A DNA stretch of 64,000 nt from Affinundibacterium macrobrachii (GTDB lineage Bacteria > Pseudomonadota > Gammaproteobacteria > Burkholderiales > Burkholderiaceae_D), in contig NZ_BMYT01000002.1 of NCBI RefSeq assembly GCF_014652415.1, forward strand, positions 434,001 to 498,000, read 5' to 3'. Every line of letters starts with the position of its first letter. Positions within the stretch are counted from its first letter, which is position 1. This document shows positions 42,135 through 51,317 of the stretch, one piece after another. Below the pieces are notes generated by a model. It made no database searches. It had not been told where the DNA came from and saw only the letters and a list, made by a program, of their open reading frames with translations. The translations under genes and the position numbers were made by a program.

Positions 42135-44411
42135 ATGCAAAATCTCTTACATAATCTCAATCCCGAGCAGCTCGCTGCTGTCACCTTACCTGCGCAATCT
42201 GCCTTAATTTTGGCGGGCGCTGGGTCTGGCAAAACCCGTGTGTTGACGACCCGCATCGCGTGGTTAATTCAAACCGGACAGATTTCACCCAATGGTGTGT
42301 TAGCGGTGACCTTTACCAATAAGTCAGCCAAAGAAATGCTGACCCGTTTGTCGGCCATGCTGCCGATCAATACACGCGGTATGTGGATAGGCACTTTTCA
42401 CGGTCTATGCAATCGTTTATTGCGTGCACATCATCGCGATGCGGGCCTGCCACAAACGTTTCAGATTTTGGATTCGGGCGATCAGTTAGCGTTTATTAAA
42501 CGTCTGTTAAAAGCAAATAATATCGACGATGAAAAGTATCCAGCCAAGACTGTGATGTATTTCATTAATAGCGCAAAAGACCAAGGTTTACGAGCCGCAC
42601 AGGTTGATGCCTATGATGATTTCAATCGCAAAATGGTGGCTTTGTATGATCTCTACGATTTGCAATGCCAGCGTGAAGGCGTGGTTGATTTTGCGGAACT
42701 CTTGTTGCGAACTTACGAATTATTAAGCCGCAATCAACCGCTGCGCGAACACTATCAAGCGCGCTTCAAACATATTTTGGTGGATGAGTTTCAAGATACT
42801 AATGACTTGCAATATAAATGGTTAAAGCTGATGGCGGGCACGCAGGGCGCGGTGTTTGCTGTGGGCGATGATGACCAAAGTATTTACGCTTTCCGTGGTG
42901 CGAATGTGGGCAATATGTCGGCGTTTGAAAAAGAATTTCGCGTCGAAAACTTAATCAAGCTGGAGCAGAATTACCGTTCACATGGGCATATTTTGGATAC
43001 AGCAAATGCTTTGATTGAACACAATAGCAAACGCTTAGGCAAAAACTTACGCACCGATGCCGGACATGGTGAACTAGTCAGAGTGTTTGAAGCCAGCAGC
43101 GATATACAAGAAGCGCAGTGGATTACAGAAGAAGCCAAAAACTTGATTCGTGATGGTTTTGAACGTAGTCAAATTGCGATTTTATATCGTTCTAACGCGC
43201 AATCACGTGTGATTGAACATGCACTGTTTTCTGCCAATGTTCCATATCGCGTCTATGGTGGACAACGCTACTTTGATCGTGCCGAAGTTAAGCACGCGAT
43301 TGCGTATTTGCAGTTGATGGACAATCCCCATAATGATTCAGCGTTTTTACGCGTGGTGAATTTTCCTACGCGTGGCATTGGCGCGCGTTCGATTGAACAA
43401 TTACAAGACGCAGCCAAGCAATACAATATTTCACTGTATGCTGCGGTGCCTTATGTCGCAGGTAAAGCTGGTTCTTCTCTAGGCAATTTCGTTAAATTGA
43501 TTGAAGGCGCCCGTTTTGAAACGCAGAACTTACCTTTGCCAGAGATGGTGCAAGTGGTGCTTGATTTCAGCACTTTGATTACGCATTATCAGAGCGAAAA
43601 AGAAGGCGCAGACCGCATCGAAAACTTAGAGCAATTGGTGAATGCGGCAACCTTGTTTGTAACAGAGGAAGGATTTGGGCATGATGCGCCCGCATTGGCT
43701 GGGCCAGCTTCTAAGCCAGCAAATACCTTGATTGCGAATGATCAAGGCATAGAAATCATTGATGCTGATGCGGCATTACCGACCGTGATGTCACCGTTGT
43801 CTGCATTCCTATCACATGCCTCATTAGAAGCGGGCGATAATCAAGCGCAAGTTGGACAAGATGCTTTGCAACTGATGACCGTGCATGCCGCAAAAGGTTT
43901 GGAGTTTGATGCGGTTTTCATCGGTGGTTTAGAAGAAGGATTATTCCCGCATGAAAATAGTAGCCAAGAAGAATCAGGTGTAGAAGAAGAACGTCGGCTG
44001 ATGTATGTTGCGATTACACGTGCACGCCAACGTCTGTACATGACGTTTTCGCAAACGCGGATGTTACATGGGCAAACACGTTACAACATGCGTTCACGCT
44101 TCTTTGATGAAATGCCCGAAGAAAGTCTGAAATGGCTATCGCCAAAAATTCAAGCTACATGGTTTGCACGTCCAAAGTCAGCTTGGGACGAAGCTCCTGA
44201 ATCAGGTGCAAATGCGATTGCGCAACAGATCAGCAAGCATCAAACAAGCACTGGCTGGCGGATAGGTGAAAATGTCGCCCATGCAAAGTTTGGCGAGGGG
44301 GTGATTGTGAATATTGAAGGCAGCGGCAGTAATGCGCGTGCGCACATCAACTTTGGAAAATTCGGAATGAAATTACTCGATTTGAGTATCGCGAAATTGG
44401 AAAAATGTTGA
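42135..44411 (+). CDS. uvrD: DNA helicase II (UvrD/PcrA/Rep family)
   Basis: This 758-residue superfamily 1A helicase has the Q motif LNPEQLAAV, Walker A LAGAGSGKTRVL (about 27-38), motif Ia VTFTNKSAKEM, motif II LVDEFQDTND, motif III GDDDQSIYAFRGA, motif IV LEQNYRS, motif V LMTVHAAKGLEFD and motif VI VAITRARQRLYM. The C terminus ends with the Tudor-like RNA-polymerase-binding part (GENVAHAKFGEG, FGKFGMKLLDL). It unwinds DNA in nucleotide excision and mismatch repair. Length and C terminus favour UvrD over Rep. The transcript may be leaderless (see the -10 box). It is convergent with coq7. Confidence 0.95.
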   Translation: MQNLLHNLNPEQLAAVTLPAQSALILAGAGSGKTRVLTTRIAWLIQTGQISPNGVLAVTFTNKSAKEMLTRLSAMLPINTRGMWIGTFHGLCNRLLRAHHRDAGLPQTFQILDSGDQLAFIKRLLKANNIDDEKYPAKTVMYFINSAKDQGLRAAQVDAYDDFNRKMVALYDLYDLQCQREGVVDFAELLLRTYELLSRNQPLREHYQARFKHILVDEFQDTNDLQYKWLKLMAGTQGAVFAVGDDDQSIYAFRGANVGNMSAFEKEFRVENLIKLEQNYRSHGHILDTANALIEHNSKRLGKNLRTDAGHGELVRVFEASSDIQEAQWITEEAKNLIRDGFERSQIAILYRSNAQSRVIEHALFSANVPYRVYGGQRYFDRAEVKHAIAYLQLMDNPHNDSAFLRVVNFPTRGIGARSIEQLQDAAKQYNISLYAAVPYVAGKAGSSLGNFVKLIEGARFETQNLPLPEMVQVVLDFSTLITHYQSEKEGADRIENLEQLVNAATLFVTEEGFGHDAPALAGPASKPANTLIANDQGIEIIDADAALPTVMSPLSAFLSHASLEAGDNQAQVGQDALQLMTVHAAKGLEFDAVFIGGLEEGLFPHENSSQEESGVEEERRLMYVAITRARQRLYMTFSQTRMLHGQTRYNMRSRFFDEMPEESLKWLSPKIQATWFARPKSAWDEAPESGANAIAQQISKHQTSTGWRIGENVAHAKFGEGVIVNIEGSGSNARAHINFGKFGMKLLDLSIAKLEKC

Positions 44412-44456
44412 TACTTGCGGCGTCGGTAACAGCTTAAACATCAATATAAAGATGAA

Positions 44457-44491
44457 GCACACTAGGCTGCATGCCTTGCAGTCTAATGTGC
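44457..44491. terminator. bidirectional hairpin between uvrD and coq7
   Basis: GCACACTAGGCTGCA and TGCAGTCTAATGTGC pair at 13 of 15 positions across a 5-base loop. The two exceptions are a G-U wobble and a mismatch. It lacks a strong T-run, but its place between convergent genes fits a shared transcript end. Confidence 0.5.
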
Positions 44492-44520
44492 GTACTTGAA
44501 TATCTGAGTAACTTCAGTAA

Positions 44521-45153
44521 CTAAATGCGATAAGCAGTGGTCGTCATGACTTTCGCCATTGCTTGCATCATCACTTTGACTGGCGCAGGTAAATCTACTG
44601 CACCTAAGTCGCCGGCCGCAGCGCCATGTGCAATTTCATCGACACGCATTTGCTCAACGATCACACGTGATTTTTGATCCTGCACTGGTAGATCTTTGAG
44701 ATGGCTAGCAAGATGTGCTTCCACTTGTTTCTCAGTTTCTACCACAAAGCCTAAGCTGATCGCGTCGCCGCAGCGTCCAGCGATCAGGCCGCAAGCATAA
44801 GCGCCTGCATACCAGAGAGGATTGAGTACGCTGGTATGTGAGTTGAGTTGTTTCAAGCGCTCAGCGGTCCATGCTAAATGATCTTCTTCTTCAATACTTG
44901 AGCGTGCAAATTGTCGTTTCACATCCTCTGATTTCGAAAACACAGCTTGTGAGTCGTATAAAGCTTGCGCGCAAATTTCACCAACATGATTCACTCGCAT
45001 CAAGCCAGCGCTATGTTTCTTTTCTTCATCCGATAAGCTATCGTCAGTGATTGCTTTAGCAGGATTTGCGCGCGACGCTCGCGCTTGACCTGAAATCACG
45101 CGCAAGGCGCGATCAAAATGAGTGATTAAGCGATCAGTAGTATTGGGAAACAT
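44521..45153 (-). CDS. coq7: ubiquinone biosynthesis hydroxylase Coq7
   Basis: This 210-residue di-iron monooxygenase hydroxylates the benzoquinol ring in ubiquinone synthesis. The iron-binding motifs are visible: MRVNHVGEICAQALYDSQ, IEEEDHLAW, FVVETEKQVEAHL and RVDEIAHGAAA. Length and motifs match the proteobacterial Coq7/YfcX-unrelated family. It is a single gene on the minus strand with no clear Shine-Dalgarno sequence. Cytosolic side of the inner membrane is expected. Confidence 0.95.
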   Translation of the reverse strand: MFPNTTDRLITHFDRALRVISGQARASRANPAKAITDDSLSDEEKKHSAGLMRVNHVGEICAQALYDSQAVFSKSEDVKRQFARSSIEEEDHLAWTAERLKQLNSHTSVLNPLWYAGAYACGLIAGRCGDAISLGFVVETEKQVEAHLASHLKDLPVQDQKSRVIVEQMRVDEIAHGAAAGDLGAVDLPAPVKVMMQAMAKVMTTTAYRI

Positions 45154-45566
45154 GGTGGCCTAGTAAGCGTAGTAAGTAGATAGACTAGAAAGCAGCAATT
45201 GTAAGTTGATTGCATCGATTGCTTCAATTGGCGGTGAAGTTCAAGCTAAAAAACTTGCGCCAAGACAATGCATTGCGTTAACAGAAAAATTATACTGAAG
45301 ACAGTTTTTCTGAGCGTTTTTGGTGCTTTGTTGTTGCAATGCCACATAAAATTTGAATATGTTCTATAATAGCGCAATTCTCTTTGCCCAAAACAGTGCA
45401 ATTTGTTCCAATGCCACTAAGCATACGAGGCAAGAAGTCGCCATATTTTTGATAATAAGGTGCTTACAAGAGACAAGAGAGACAAAATCTTTGGTTGATA
45501 TTGGGAGGCAAATTACCAATGAGTATCAAACCAAGAAAAGTTTATTAACCTTTGGAGAGTTTTTCG
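45154..45566. other. coq7/porin divergent region with long porin leader
   Basis: No gene is visible in this gap of about 410 bases. A perfect TATAAT lies at 45365-45370 on the plus strand, without a good -35. If used, the porin mRNA would have a leader of about 190 bases, a likely target for small-RNA control as with other porins. GGAGAG at 45554-45559 is the porin ribosome site. Confidence 0.5.
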
Positions 45567-46631
45567 ATGAAAAAATCACTTATCGCTTTCGCAGTATTGG
45601 GTGCATTTGCATCTGCTGCTTCTGCACAATCTTCTGTCGTGTTGTACGGTGTAATCGATGCATCTGTATCTCACATGTCTAATCAAACAGTAGCTGGTGG
45701 CAAGAAGTTTTCTTTGGACGCGAGCAACTTGTCTTCTTCACGTTGGGGCCTGAAAGGCACTGAAGATTTGGGCAATGGTTTGAAAGCAAATTTCAATTTG
45801 GAAAGCTCTTTGAACGTCGATACAGGTACAGCAGGTAACTTGTTTGACCGTAATGCTTCTGTTGGCTTGTCAGGCAGCTTCGGTACAGTCAATGTTGGTC
45901 GTCAAACAAACTTGGCATACGACACTTTGATCCAAGTTGATCCATTGAACGTTGCACACGTTGGCACTAACCCAAATATCGCTTTGGGTTCTTTGAACAA
46001 TGTTGGTTTGTTTGGTACTCACGGCACTAGCGTTGGTTCTTCTTCTCCAACACGCCAAAACAATTCCGTGAAATATGCATTCCCATCCGTATTGGGCGGC
46101 ATCAATTTCGGCGCAATGTATGGTTTCGGTGAAAAAGCTGGTGACGCATCTGCAAGCAGCTACGCTGGTGCATCTGCTGGTTTCAGCCAAAATGGTTTGA
46201 CAGCTGTGTTCTCTTACGCACAGTTGAAAGATGCAACAAATAGCTCAACAATTCGTTCATACACTGGTGGTGCGAAGTTCGTTGTAAATTCTGACTGGAC
46301 TGTAAAAGTTACTTATGCAGAAAACGAATTGAACACAACAGGTCGTACAATCAGCGTTTTCGGTACAGGCTTTGACTATGCTGTATCTCCACAAACAACA
46401 TTGACAGCTGCTTACTACGCTAACCGTCGCTCTGGCGATGTAAAAGGTAAAGCAGATCAATTCGTTGGTGTTGCTAAATACGCTTTGAGCAAACGTACAG
46501 CATTCTACGGTTCTTTCTCTTACGCTAAAGCAGATACAAAAGCAGCTAAAGACCAAGAATTGGGCTTGTTCATCGGTGCTGGTAACAAGACAGCAACGCG
46601 TACAACAGTTGGTGTGTTGCACTCATTCTAA
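45567..46631 (+). CDS. outer-membrane general porin
   Basis: This 354-residue porin of the Burkholderiales Gram-negative type has a signal peptide (KKSLIAFAVLGAFASAASA), then a typical first strand (SSVVLYGVIDASVSH). The loop and strand segments SRWGLKGTEDLGNGLKA and NVGRQTNLAYD are characteristic, and the last strand ends in Phe (TVGVLHSF) as required for barrel assembly. It forms a trimeric diffusion channel. The frame opens at a TTG at 45552, but GGAGAG and the signal peptide place the start at ATG 45567. Codon choice is strongly restricted (mostly ACA for Thr, TCT for Ser, TTG for Leu), which indicates very high expression. A strong TTCG-loop terminator follows. Confidence 0.95.
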   Translation: MKKSLIAFAVLGAFASAASAQSSVVLYGVIDASVSHMSNQTVAGGKKFSLDASNLSSSRWGLKGTEDLGNGLKANFNLESSLNVDTGTAGNLFDRNASVGLSGSFGTVNVGRQTNLAYDTLIQVDPLNVAHVGTNPNIALGSLNNVGLFGTHGTSVGSSSPTRQNNSVKYAFPSVLGGINFGAMYGFGEKAGDASASSYAGASAGFSQNGLTAVFSYAQLKDATNSSTIRSYTGGAKFVVNSDWTVKVTYAENELNTTGRTISVFGTGFDYAVSPQTTLTAAYYANRRSGDVKGKADQFVGVAKYALSKRTAFYGSFSYAKADTKAAKDQELGLFIGAGNKTATRTTVGVLHSF

Positions 46632-46650
46632 TTCCTCGGATTTAGTTTGA

Positions 46651-46680
46651 AAAAAAGACTGCTTCGGCAGTCTTTTTTTT
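46651..46680 (+). terminator. strong porin terminator with TTCG loop
   Basis: AAAAAAGACTGC-TTCG-GCAGTCTTTTTTTT is a perfect stem with a stable tetraloop and a long T-run, 20 bases after the porin stop. Confidence 0.95.
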
Positions 46681-46788
46681 TGAACTATTTGACTATCTTT
46701 CCTTCTAAGCTGCGCCTTATTTTTGCTGACTTTTCTTCAGTCTGCGTTTCTTTAATTTGTGTCATTCGTTTATTTAATCAGATCGACT

Positions 46789-49008
46789 ATGAAATTTTTT
46801 TCCGTATTGTGTTTCGGTGCTTTGCTGTTTTCGACTACGGCACATGCTGGTTTTCAGGCACATCAGTTGCAGAAAAATGAAGTCGTGAAGTTGGATGGCA
46901 AATTAGATGAGGCAGCATGGAAATTGGTAACACCTCACACTAACTTCTTTCAAACGCAACCATTTGATAATGTTGCCGCACATTTGCGTACAGAAGTGCG
47001 GGTCATGTATGACGATCGTTTTTTGTATGTGGGTGTGACTGGTTTTGATAATGACCCAAGTCAGATTAGAGATTCGTTTGCGCGTCGAGACAAGATTAGT
47101 ATTGATCAAGATTTCTTTGCGCTGTACATAGATCCTAGTAGCGGTCATAAAGCAGCGCAGGTATTTTATGTCAATGCGCGTGGCGCTTTGATGGATGGCA
47201 TTTATAGCGATACCTCGGGTGACGACACGGCGCCAGATTATGAATATTCTGCCAGCCCAGCACGTTTTGATGGTGGATGGAGTGCGGAATTTAAAATCCC
47301 ATTTTCCTCGATTGCTTATGACAAGCATTCGACCACACCTTGGAGTTTACTGGTATTGCGTAATATGACGCGCGATCAGCGTTATCGTATGTATAGCGGT
47401 GCCGTTACGCGTGCAACCAATTGCAATTTGTGTTTTTCGAATACGATTGAAGGTATGCAGCATTTGCCTTCGGGTATGAGCTGGAACGTCACGCCACAGT
47501 TAGTTGCGCGACGTGCGCAAGATCAAGTCGATGGCAAGCCCAAGCTAGCTAGTTCATCCAAAGATGTGAGTTTAGATTTTAAGCTACGTCCGACCTCCGC
47601 TATCACTATCGATGCGACTTTAAATCCTGATTTTTCGCAGATCGAATTGGATTCACCGCAATTGTCAGGTAACACCCGTTTTGGTATTTTTGTCCAAGAA
47701 AAACGCCCGTTCTTTTTAGAAGGTGCGGATATTTTCCGTACCCCACTCAATGCGATCAGTACCCGTACGATCGCTAATCCTGATGTGGGATTGCGATATA
47801 CCCAACGCGATGCAGATAAAGATTTTAGTATCTTAACTAGCCGAGATACTGCTGGTGCTTTAGTCTTAGTGCCGCAAACTTATTTTACTGGTTACGCCAC
47901 CAGCCAGGTTGCATCGACAGCGACTGATGCGCGCGCGAATTTCCGTTTAGGTTCTTTATCTTTGGGTGGCGTGTTGACGGATAGACAGTATGCACAAGGT
48001 GTGGGTTATAACCGAGTCGCGGGGCCTGATTTTGTTTGGCAGATTGATCGCAACCAATTGATGCGCGCACAAGTTTTGATGAGTACGACAAATGCGCAAA
48101 TGAACGCACAAGGTAATCTGGCGCGGGCTAACACGACGAATGGTCACGCTGCTTATTTCGATTGGTCTCGCGGCAATGATGCTTGGGGTATGTCGGTCAA
48201 CTTGAGGGATTTCAGCAAGGATTTTCGTGCAGATAATGGATTTTTTTCGCAAGTCGGTTTTCGTAGCATCAACTCCGAAGTGACCAAAAAATTCGGTCGT
48301 ACTGGTGTATTGAACGAGTTCAATACATACATCAGCGCAGAATATAAACTCGATAGTGAAGGCAATGTGCTGTCGAAGATACTAACGCCAGGTGTTCGTA
48401 TTGCTGGGCCGTTTGATAGTTCTGCATACTTGAACTTGAGTCCGACTGTGCGTAGTCGCGTCAATCAAGATGGCGAATTATTTTCGATTGGGCGTGTTGC
48501 AGGTGGATTCGCTGCCAGTCCGGGCAAACAAATTGCTAGAATTGCGACGGATTTCACGGTCGGTGATGTCATCGATATCATGGCGAATCGTTTGGGCCGT
48601 GGTGGCTCTTATTCCATGAGTGCGAAACTTCGACCGATTGATCGCCTTGAGTTAGAGCCAAGTTTTGCGACCAACTGGATAGAACGCGATGATCAACAAA
48701 GTGGGCAAACAAGCGAGCGCACCTATAAAGAAACTGCCTTGCAAATTAATAGTATTCTGCACTTGAGTGCGAAAGATACGATTCGGATGATATTGCAAGA
48801 CGCCAGCACCAAGCGCGATCCTAAAGCCTATCAACAGGCGGTTGCTTCACATAGTAGTCGTAGCGTCAGTTCATTTGTCTACACCCACCGTGCAGGCGTT
48901 GGCAGCGCTGTTTATCTGGGTTGGACCGTGACGAAAACAGATACGCCAGGCTTCGTTGCCAAGCGCAAACAAAGCGAGTTATTCACTAAATTCTCTTGGC
49001 AGATTTAA
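46789..49008 (+). CDS. DUF5916 protein with CBM9-like N-terminal domain
   Basis: From the ATG at 46789 (MKFFSVLCFGALLFSTTAHA, a signal peptide) the protein has 739 residues. The N-terminal 210 residues look like a carbohydrate-binding family 9-type sandwich (KLDGKLDEAAWKLV, EVRVMYDDRFLYVGV, GGWSAEFKIPFSSI). The rest is a DUF5916 outer-membrane beta-barrel region (RNMTRDQRYRMYSGA, DATLNPDFSQIELD, FVQEKRPFFLEGADIF). It probably sits in the outer membrane. Relatives often accompany peptidases or polysaccharide use, and its ligand is unknown. The open frame starts at 46759, but only 46789 gives a clean signal peptide. Confidence 0.88.
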   Translation: MKFFSVLCFGALLFSTTAHAGFQAHQLQKNEVVKLDGKLDEAAWKLVTPHTNFFQTQPFDNVAAHLRTEVRVMYDDRFLYVGVTGFDNDPSQIRDSFARRDKISIDQDFFALYIDPSSGHKAAQVFYVNARGALMDGIYSDTSGDDTAPDYEYSASPARFDGGWSAEFKIPFSSIAYDKHSTTPWSLLVLRNMTRDQRYRMYSGAVTRATNCNLCFSNTIEGMQHLPSGMSWNVTPQLVARRAQDQVDGKPKLASSSKDVSLDFKLRPTSAITIDATLNPDFSQIELDSPQLSGNTRFGIFVQEKRPFFLEGADIFRTPLNAISTRTIANPDVGLRYTQRDADKDFSILTSRDTAGALVLVPQTYFTGYATSQVASTATDARANFRLGSLSLGGVLTDRQYAQGVGYNRVAGPDFVWQIDRNQLMRAQVLMSTTNAQMNAQGNLARANTTNGHAAYFDWSRGNDAWGMSVNLRDFSKDFRADNGFFSQVGFRSINSEVTKKFGRTGVLNEFNTYISAEYKLDSEGNVLSKILTPGVRIAGPFDSSAYLNLSPTVRSRVNQDGELFSIGRVAGGFAASPGKQIARIATDFTVGDVIDIMANRLGRGGSYSMSAKLRPIDRLELEPSFATNWIERDDQQSGQTSERTYKETALQINSILHLSAKDTIRMILQDASTKRDPKAYQQAVASHSSRSVSSFVYTHRAGVGSAVYLGWTVTKTDTPGFVAKRKQSELFTKFSWQI

Positions 49009-49023
49009 GTAGAAATTTTCATT

Positions 49024-49070
49024 AAGAGCGAATAGATTACATTTAAGAATGCATGCTATTCGCTTTTTTT
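49024..49070. terminator. bidirectional terminator
   Basis: AGCGAATAG (49027-49035) pairs with CTATTCGCT (49056-49064) across a 20-base loop and ends in TTTTTTT on the plus strand. It lies between the DUF5916 gene and the convergent DUF4286 gene. Confidence 0.8.
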
Positions 49071-49094
49071 CTACGCGGCATGATCGTTATCGTT

Positions 49095-49397
49095 TCAAGT
49101 CGCCTTCCATGTTTGTACACCACGCCATACTTGCCTTTCAACCTGACAATCTTGCGGGAAATGCTGCATAAAATCGGTGCGCATCGCCGTCGCAAATTGC
49201 GCAAGATAGCGTTCGTAGTCGGCGAGTGATTGCGCTTGATAGCATGTGCGAAAGTGGTTCTCCTCGATCTGGGCAAAATGGATTTGCACAAAGCATTGCG
49301 TCGCCCAAATTTCCGGTATGTGCTTATCTCGCATATAGCTTTCGAACTTTTGTGCCTGTGATGTTGGCAGCTTTACGCTGACCTCGTAAAAAATCAT
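49095..49397 (-). CDS. DUF4286-family small protein
   Basis: From the ATG at 49397 the protein has 100 residues and begins MIFYEVSVKLPTSQA, the usual start of DUF4286 proteins. AAGGATGTATTC precedes it with good spacing. The frame is open 6 codons further, to 49415. The family is a ferredoxin-like dimeric alpha/beta barrel type, with HIPEIWATQCFVQIHFAQIE and YQAQSLADYERYL visible. Function is unknown. Confidence 0.8.
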   Translation of the reverse strand: MIFYEVSVKLPTSQAQKFESYMRDKHIPEIWATQCFVQIHFAQIEENHFRTCYQAQSLADYERYLAQFATAMRTDFMQHFPQDCQVERQVWRGVQTWKAT

Positions 49398-49644
49398 GAA
49401 TACATCCTTCGCCATTAAAAATTAAGAAAAACAAAATACTGTTAAGAATTGTCAAACGCATCAAATACAACAGAAGCGTTGCTTTTCTGTATCTTGCCAT
49501 ACAAAAACATGCATGTCGGCATTTCCCCTCGCAATACTTGAGCCTATACTAAATTCACGCGGTACATGAGTTAGTCTACTGGATCGCATGTTATGTAGCG
49601 ATCAGTTATCAGATTTTGCAGCTCTCAAATAAGGAGGATGGAAA

Positions 49645-50793
49645 ATGGGTAGATTGAAAGCAGTCAGCATGTATAGAGCAATGCTCGCTCTGGGTTTAGT
49701 GGGTTTGGCAGGAAGTAGTCAAGCCGTTGACTTCTCCTATTCAGGTTTCGGTAATATCACCGCAGGCAAAGTCTTCAGCGCGTCCGGTTTAGAAGTGGGC
49801 TTTCCCGATAATAATAAATGGAAGTGTCCTTGTTACATCGCCGATTATTCACATGGTAGCGTGTATGAATCACGTTGGTCTTTAAAGCCCGAATCTCGCT
49901 TGGGTTTGCAGGGAACCGCGACCTTTACTGAGAATTTATCGTTCACTGGCCAATTGATGGCGCGCCATGCTGCTGGTGATGCTGAGCTTGGCGTCGAGCT
50001 TGCTTTCTTGACTTATAACCTCAGCCCAAAATGGACACTGCAAGCGGGGCGCAAACGTTTACCGCTATTCTTCTATTCCGATTTTCAAGATGTTGCTTAT
50101 GCCTATAATTGGACACGTGTGCCACCGGATGTTTATGGTTGGCCAGTCGTCAATTACAACGGCGCAAACTTGACCTTCCGTGACGATATCGGCGGTTGGG
50201 CGGTAAAGTCTAGCGCTTATTTTGGTAAAGAAAATGCCAAAGAAGTTGCGATTGCCAAGCTAGGTGATCCTTCACGGGTGGATGTGCAGTGGGACAATAT
50301 GTATGGCATCGATCTTGAACTCAATCGAGATTGGTTCACGGTGCGTGCTGCGGTGAATAAATCCAAGCAGCGACGTTTGCGTATGGGACCAACCGGTTTG
50401 GTACAGTTCTCACCTGATATCAGCTACGGCAAATATTCGCCGCAGACATATAGTTCTTTGTCGATGAATGTCGATAAAGATGATCTAGTGGTGAGAACGG
50501 AATTTTCGAAAATTGATCAATCTTCGCAGCGCGGTAGTTACAGTGGCTACTTAATGGCGGCAGGTTATCGTTTCGGGAATTTCTTGCCAATGATGACGAT
50601 CAGTCGCTTTAATTCTTTTGATGGCGTTGGTAAAGCGATTGAAGTCGATCGCAATGTCGGACTGACTTTGCGTTATCAATTGAGTGATAGTAGCTTCCTT
50701 AAGTTTCAACTTGATCGTAGTCGTTGGGATTTCTTAAACGGCACTGACAACACACGCAAGTTGGCAACTGTTTCTTATGACTTCACATTCTAG
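49645..50793 (+). CDS. porin-like outer-membrane protein
   Basis: This 382-residue protein has a signal peptide (MLALGLVGLAGSSQA, cleavage near residue 28). A beta-barrel pattern follows: SYSGFGNITAGKVF, RWSLKPESRLGLQGTATF, WTLQAGRKRLPLFFYSD and LTLRYQLSDSSFLKFQLD, with the last strand TVSYDFTF ending in Phe. An unusual KCPCY segment near residue 55 may form a disulfide in an outer loop. AGGAGG precedes the ATG. The next gene, 12 bases downstream, encodes a small periplasmic binding-type protein, so the two probably work together. The substrate is unknown. Confidence 0.82.
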   Translation: MGRLKAVSMYRAMLALGLVGLAGSSQAVDFSYSGFGNITAGKVFSASGLEVGFPDNNKWKCPCYIADYSHGSVYESRWSLKPESRLGLQGTATFTENLSFTGQLMARHAAGDAELGVELAFLTYNLSPKWTLQAGRKRLPLFFYSDFQDVAYAYNWTRVPPDVYGWPVVNYNGANLTFRDDIGGWAVKSSAYFGKENAKEVAIAKLGDPSRVDVQWDNMYGIDLELNRDWFTVRAAVNKSKQRRLRMGPTGLVQFSPDISYGKYSPQTYSSLSMNVDKDDLVVRTEFSKIDQSSQRGSYSGYLMAAGYRFGNFLPMMTISRFNSFDGVGKAIEVDRNVGLTLRYQLSDSSFLKFQLDRSRWDFLNGTDNTRKLATVSYDFTF

Positions 50794-50805
50794 AGGAGAA
50801 ATATC

Positions 50806-51228
50806 ATGCATTTTTCCTTTTCTAAACTATGCGTAAGTGTCGTGGTCGTCGGCTTGTTTACTAGTAGCGCAGCGATTGCCGATGTGGTTGTGATTGTGAA
50901 TCCTGCGAACTCGGCAGCGATTGATGAAGAGCAGATTGCAAAAATCTTTTTGGGACAAACTAAAACTTTTTCCAATGGTAGTGAAGCAACGCCGATTGAT
51001 CAAAAAGAAGGTCCCTTGCGTGAAGAGTTTGGTAATAAGTTACTCAAGAAAAATCCATCACAGTTAAAGGCACAATGGGCAAGGCAGATTTTTACTGGTG
51101 GTGCTAAGCCGCCTAAAGAAATGACGAGTGATGATGAGATTTTGAAATTCGTTGCCAGCACGCCGGGCGCCATTGCTTATGTAGATTCGTCTAAAGTGAA
51201 CAAATCCGTGAAAGTGGTGAAGCATTAG
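50806..51228 (+). CDS. small PstS-like periplasmic protein
   Basis: This 140-residue protein has a signal peptide (LCVSVVVVGLFTSSAAIA, cleavage near residue 25). A short PBP-like segment follows: VVIVNPANSAAIDEEQIAKIFLGQTKTF-type text, LKKNPSQLKAQWARQIFTG, and STPGAIAYVDSSKV, as in phosphate-binding proteins. It is only about half the length of a full PstS, so it likely represents one lobe or a shortened family common beside porin-like genes. GAGGAG precedes the ATG. The operon with the porin-like gene ends in the terminator at 51263-51289. Confidence 0.8.
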   Translation: MHFSFSKLCVSVVVVGLFTSSAAIADVVVIVNPANSAAIDEEQIAKIFLGQTKTFSNGSEATPIDQKEGPLREEFGNKLLKKNPSQLKAQWARQIFTGGAKPPKEMTSDDEILKFVASTPGAIAYVDSSKVNKSVKVVKH

Positions 51229-51262
51229 CGGTGAGTGCAAATTTAAAACCGACATGTGTTTG

Positions 51263-51289
51263 CGGCAGCCAAAGTGCTGCCGTTTTTTT
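51263..51289 (+). terminator. intrinsic terminator
   Basis: CGGCAGC (51263-51269) and GCTGCCG (51276-51282) form a perfect 7-bp stem with a 6-base loop followed by seven T. It ends the porin-like/PBP-like operon. Confidence 0.92.
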
Positions 51290-51317
51290 ATCCGCTAGAG
51301 CTGTCGTATTCAGTCAT

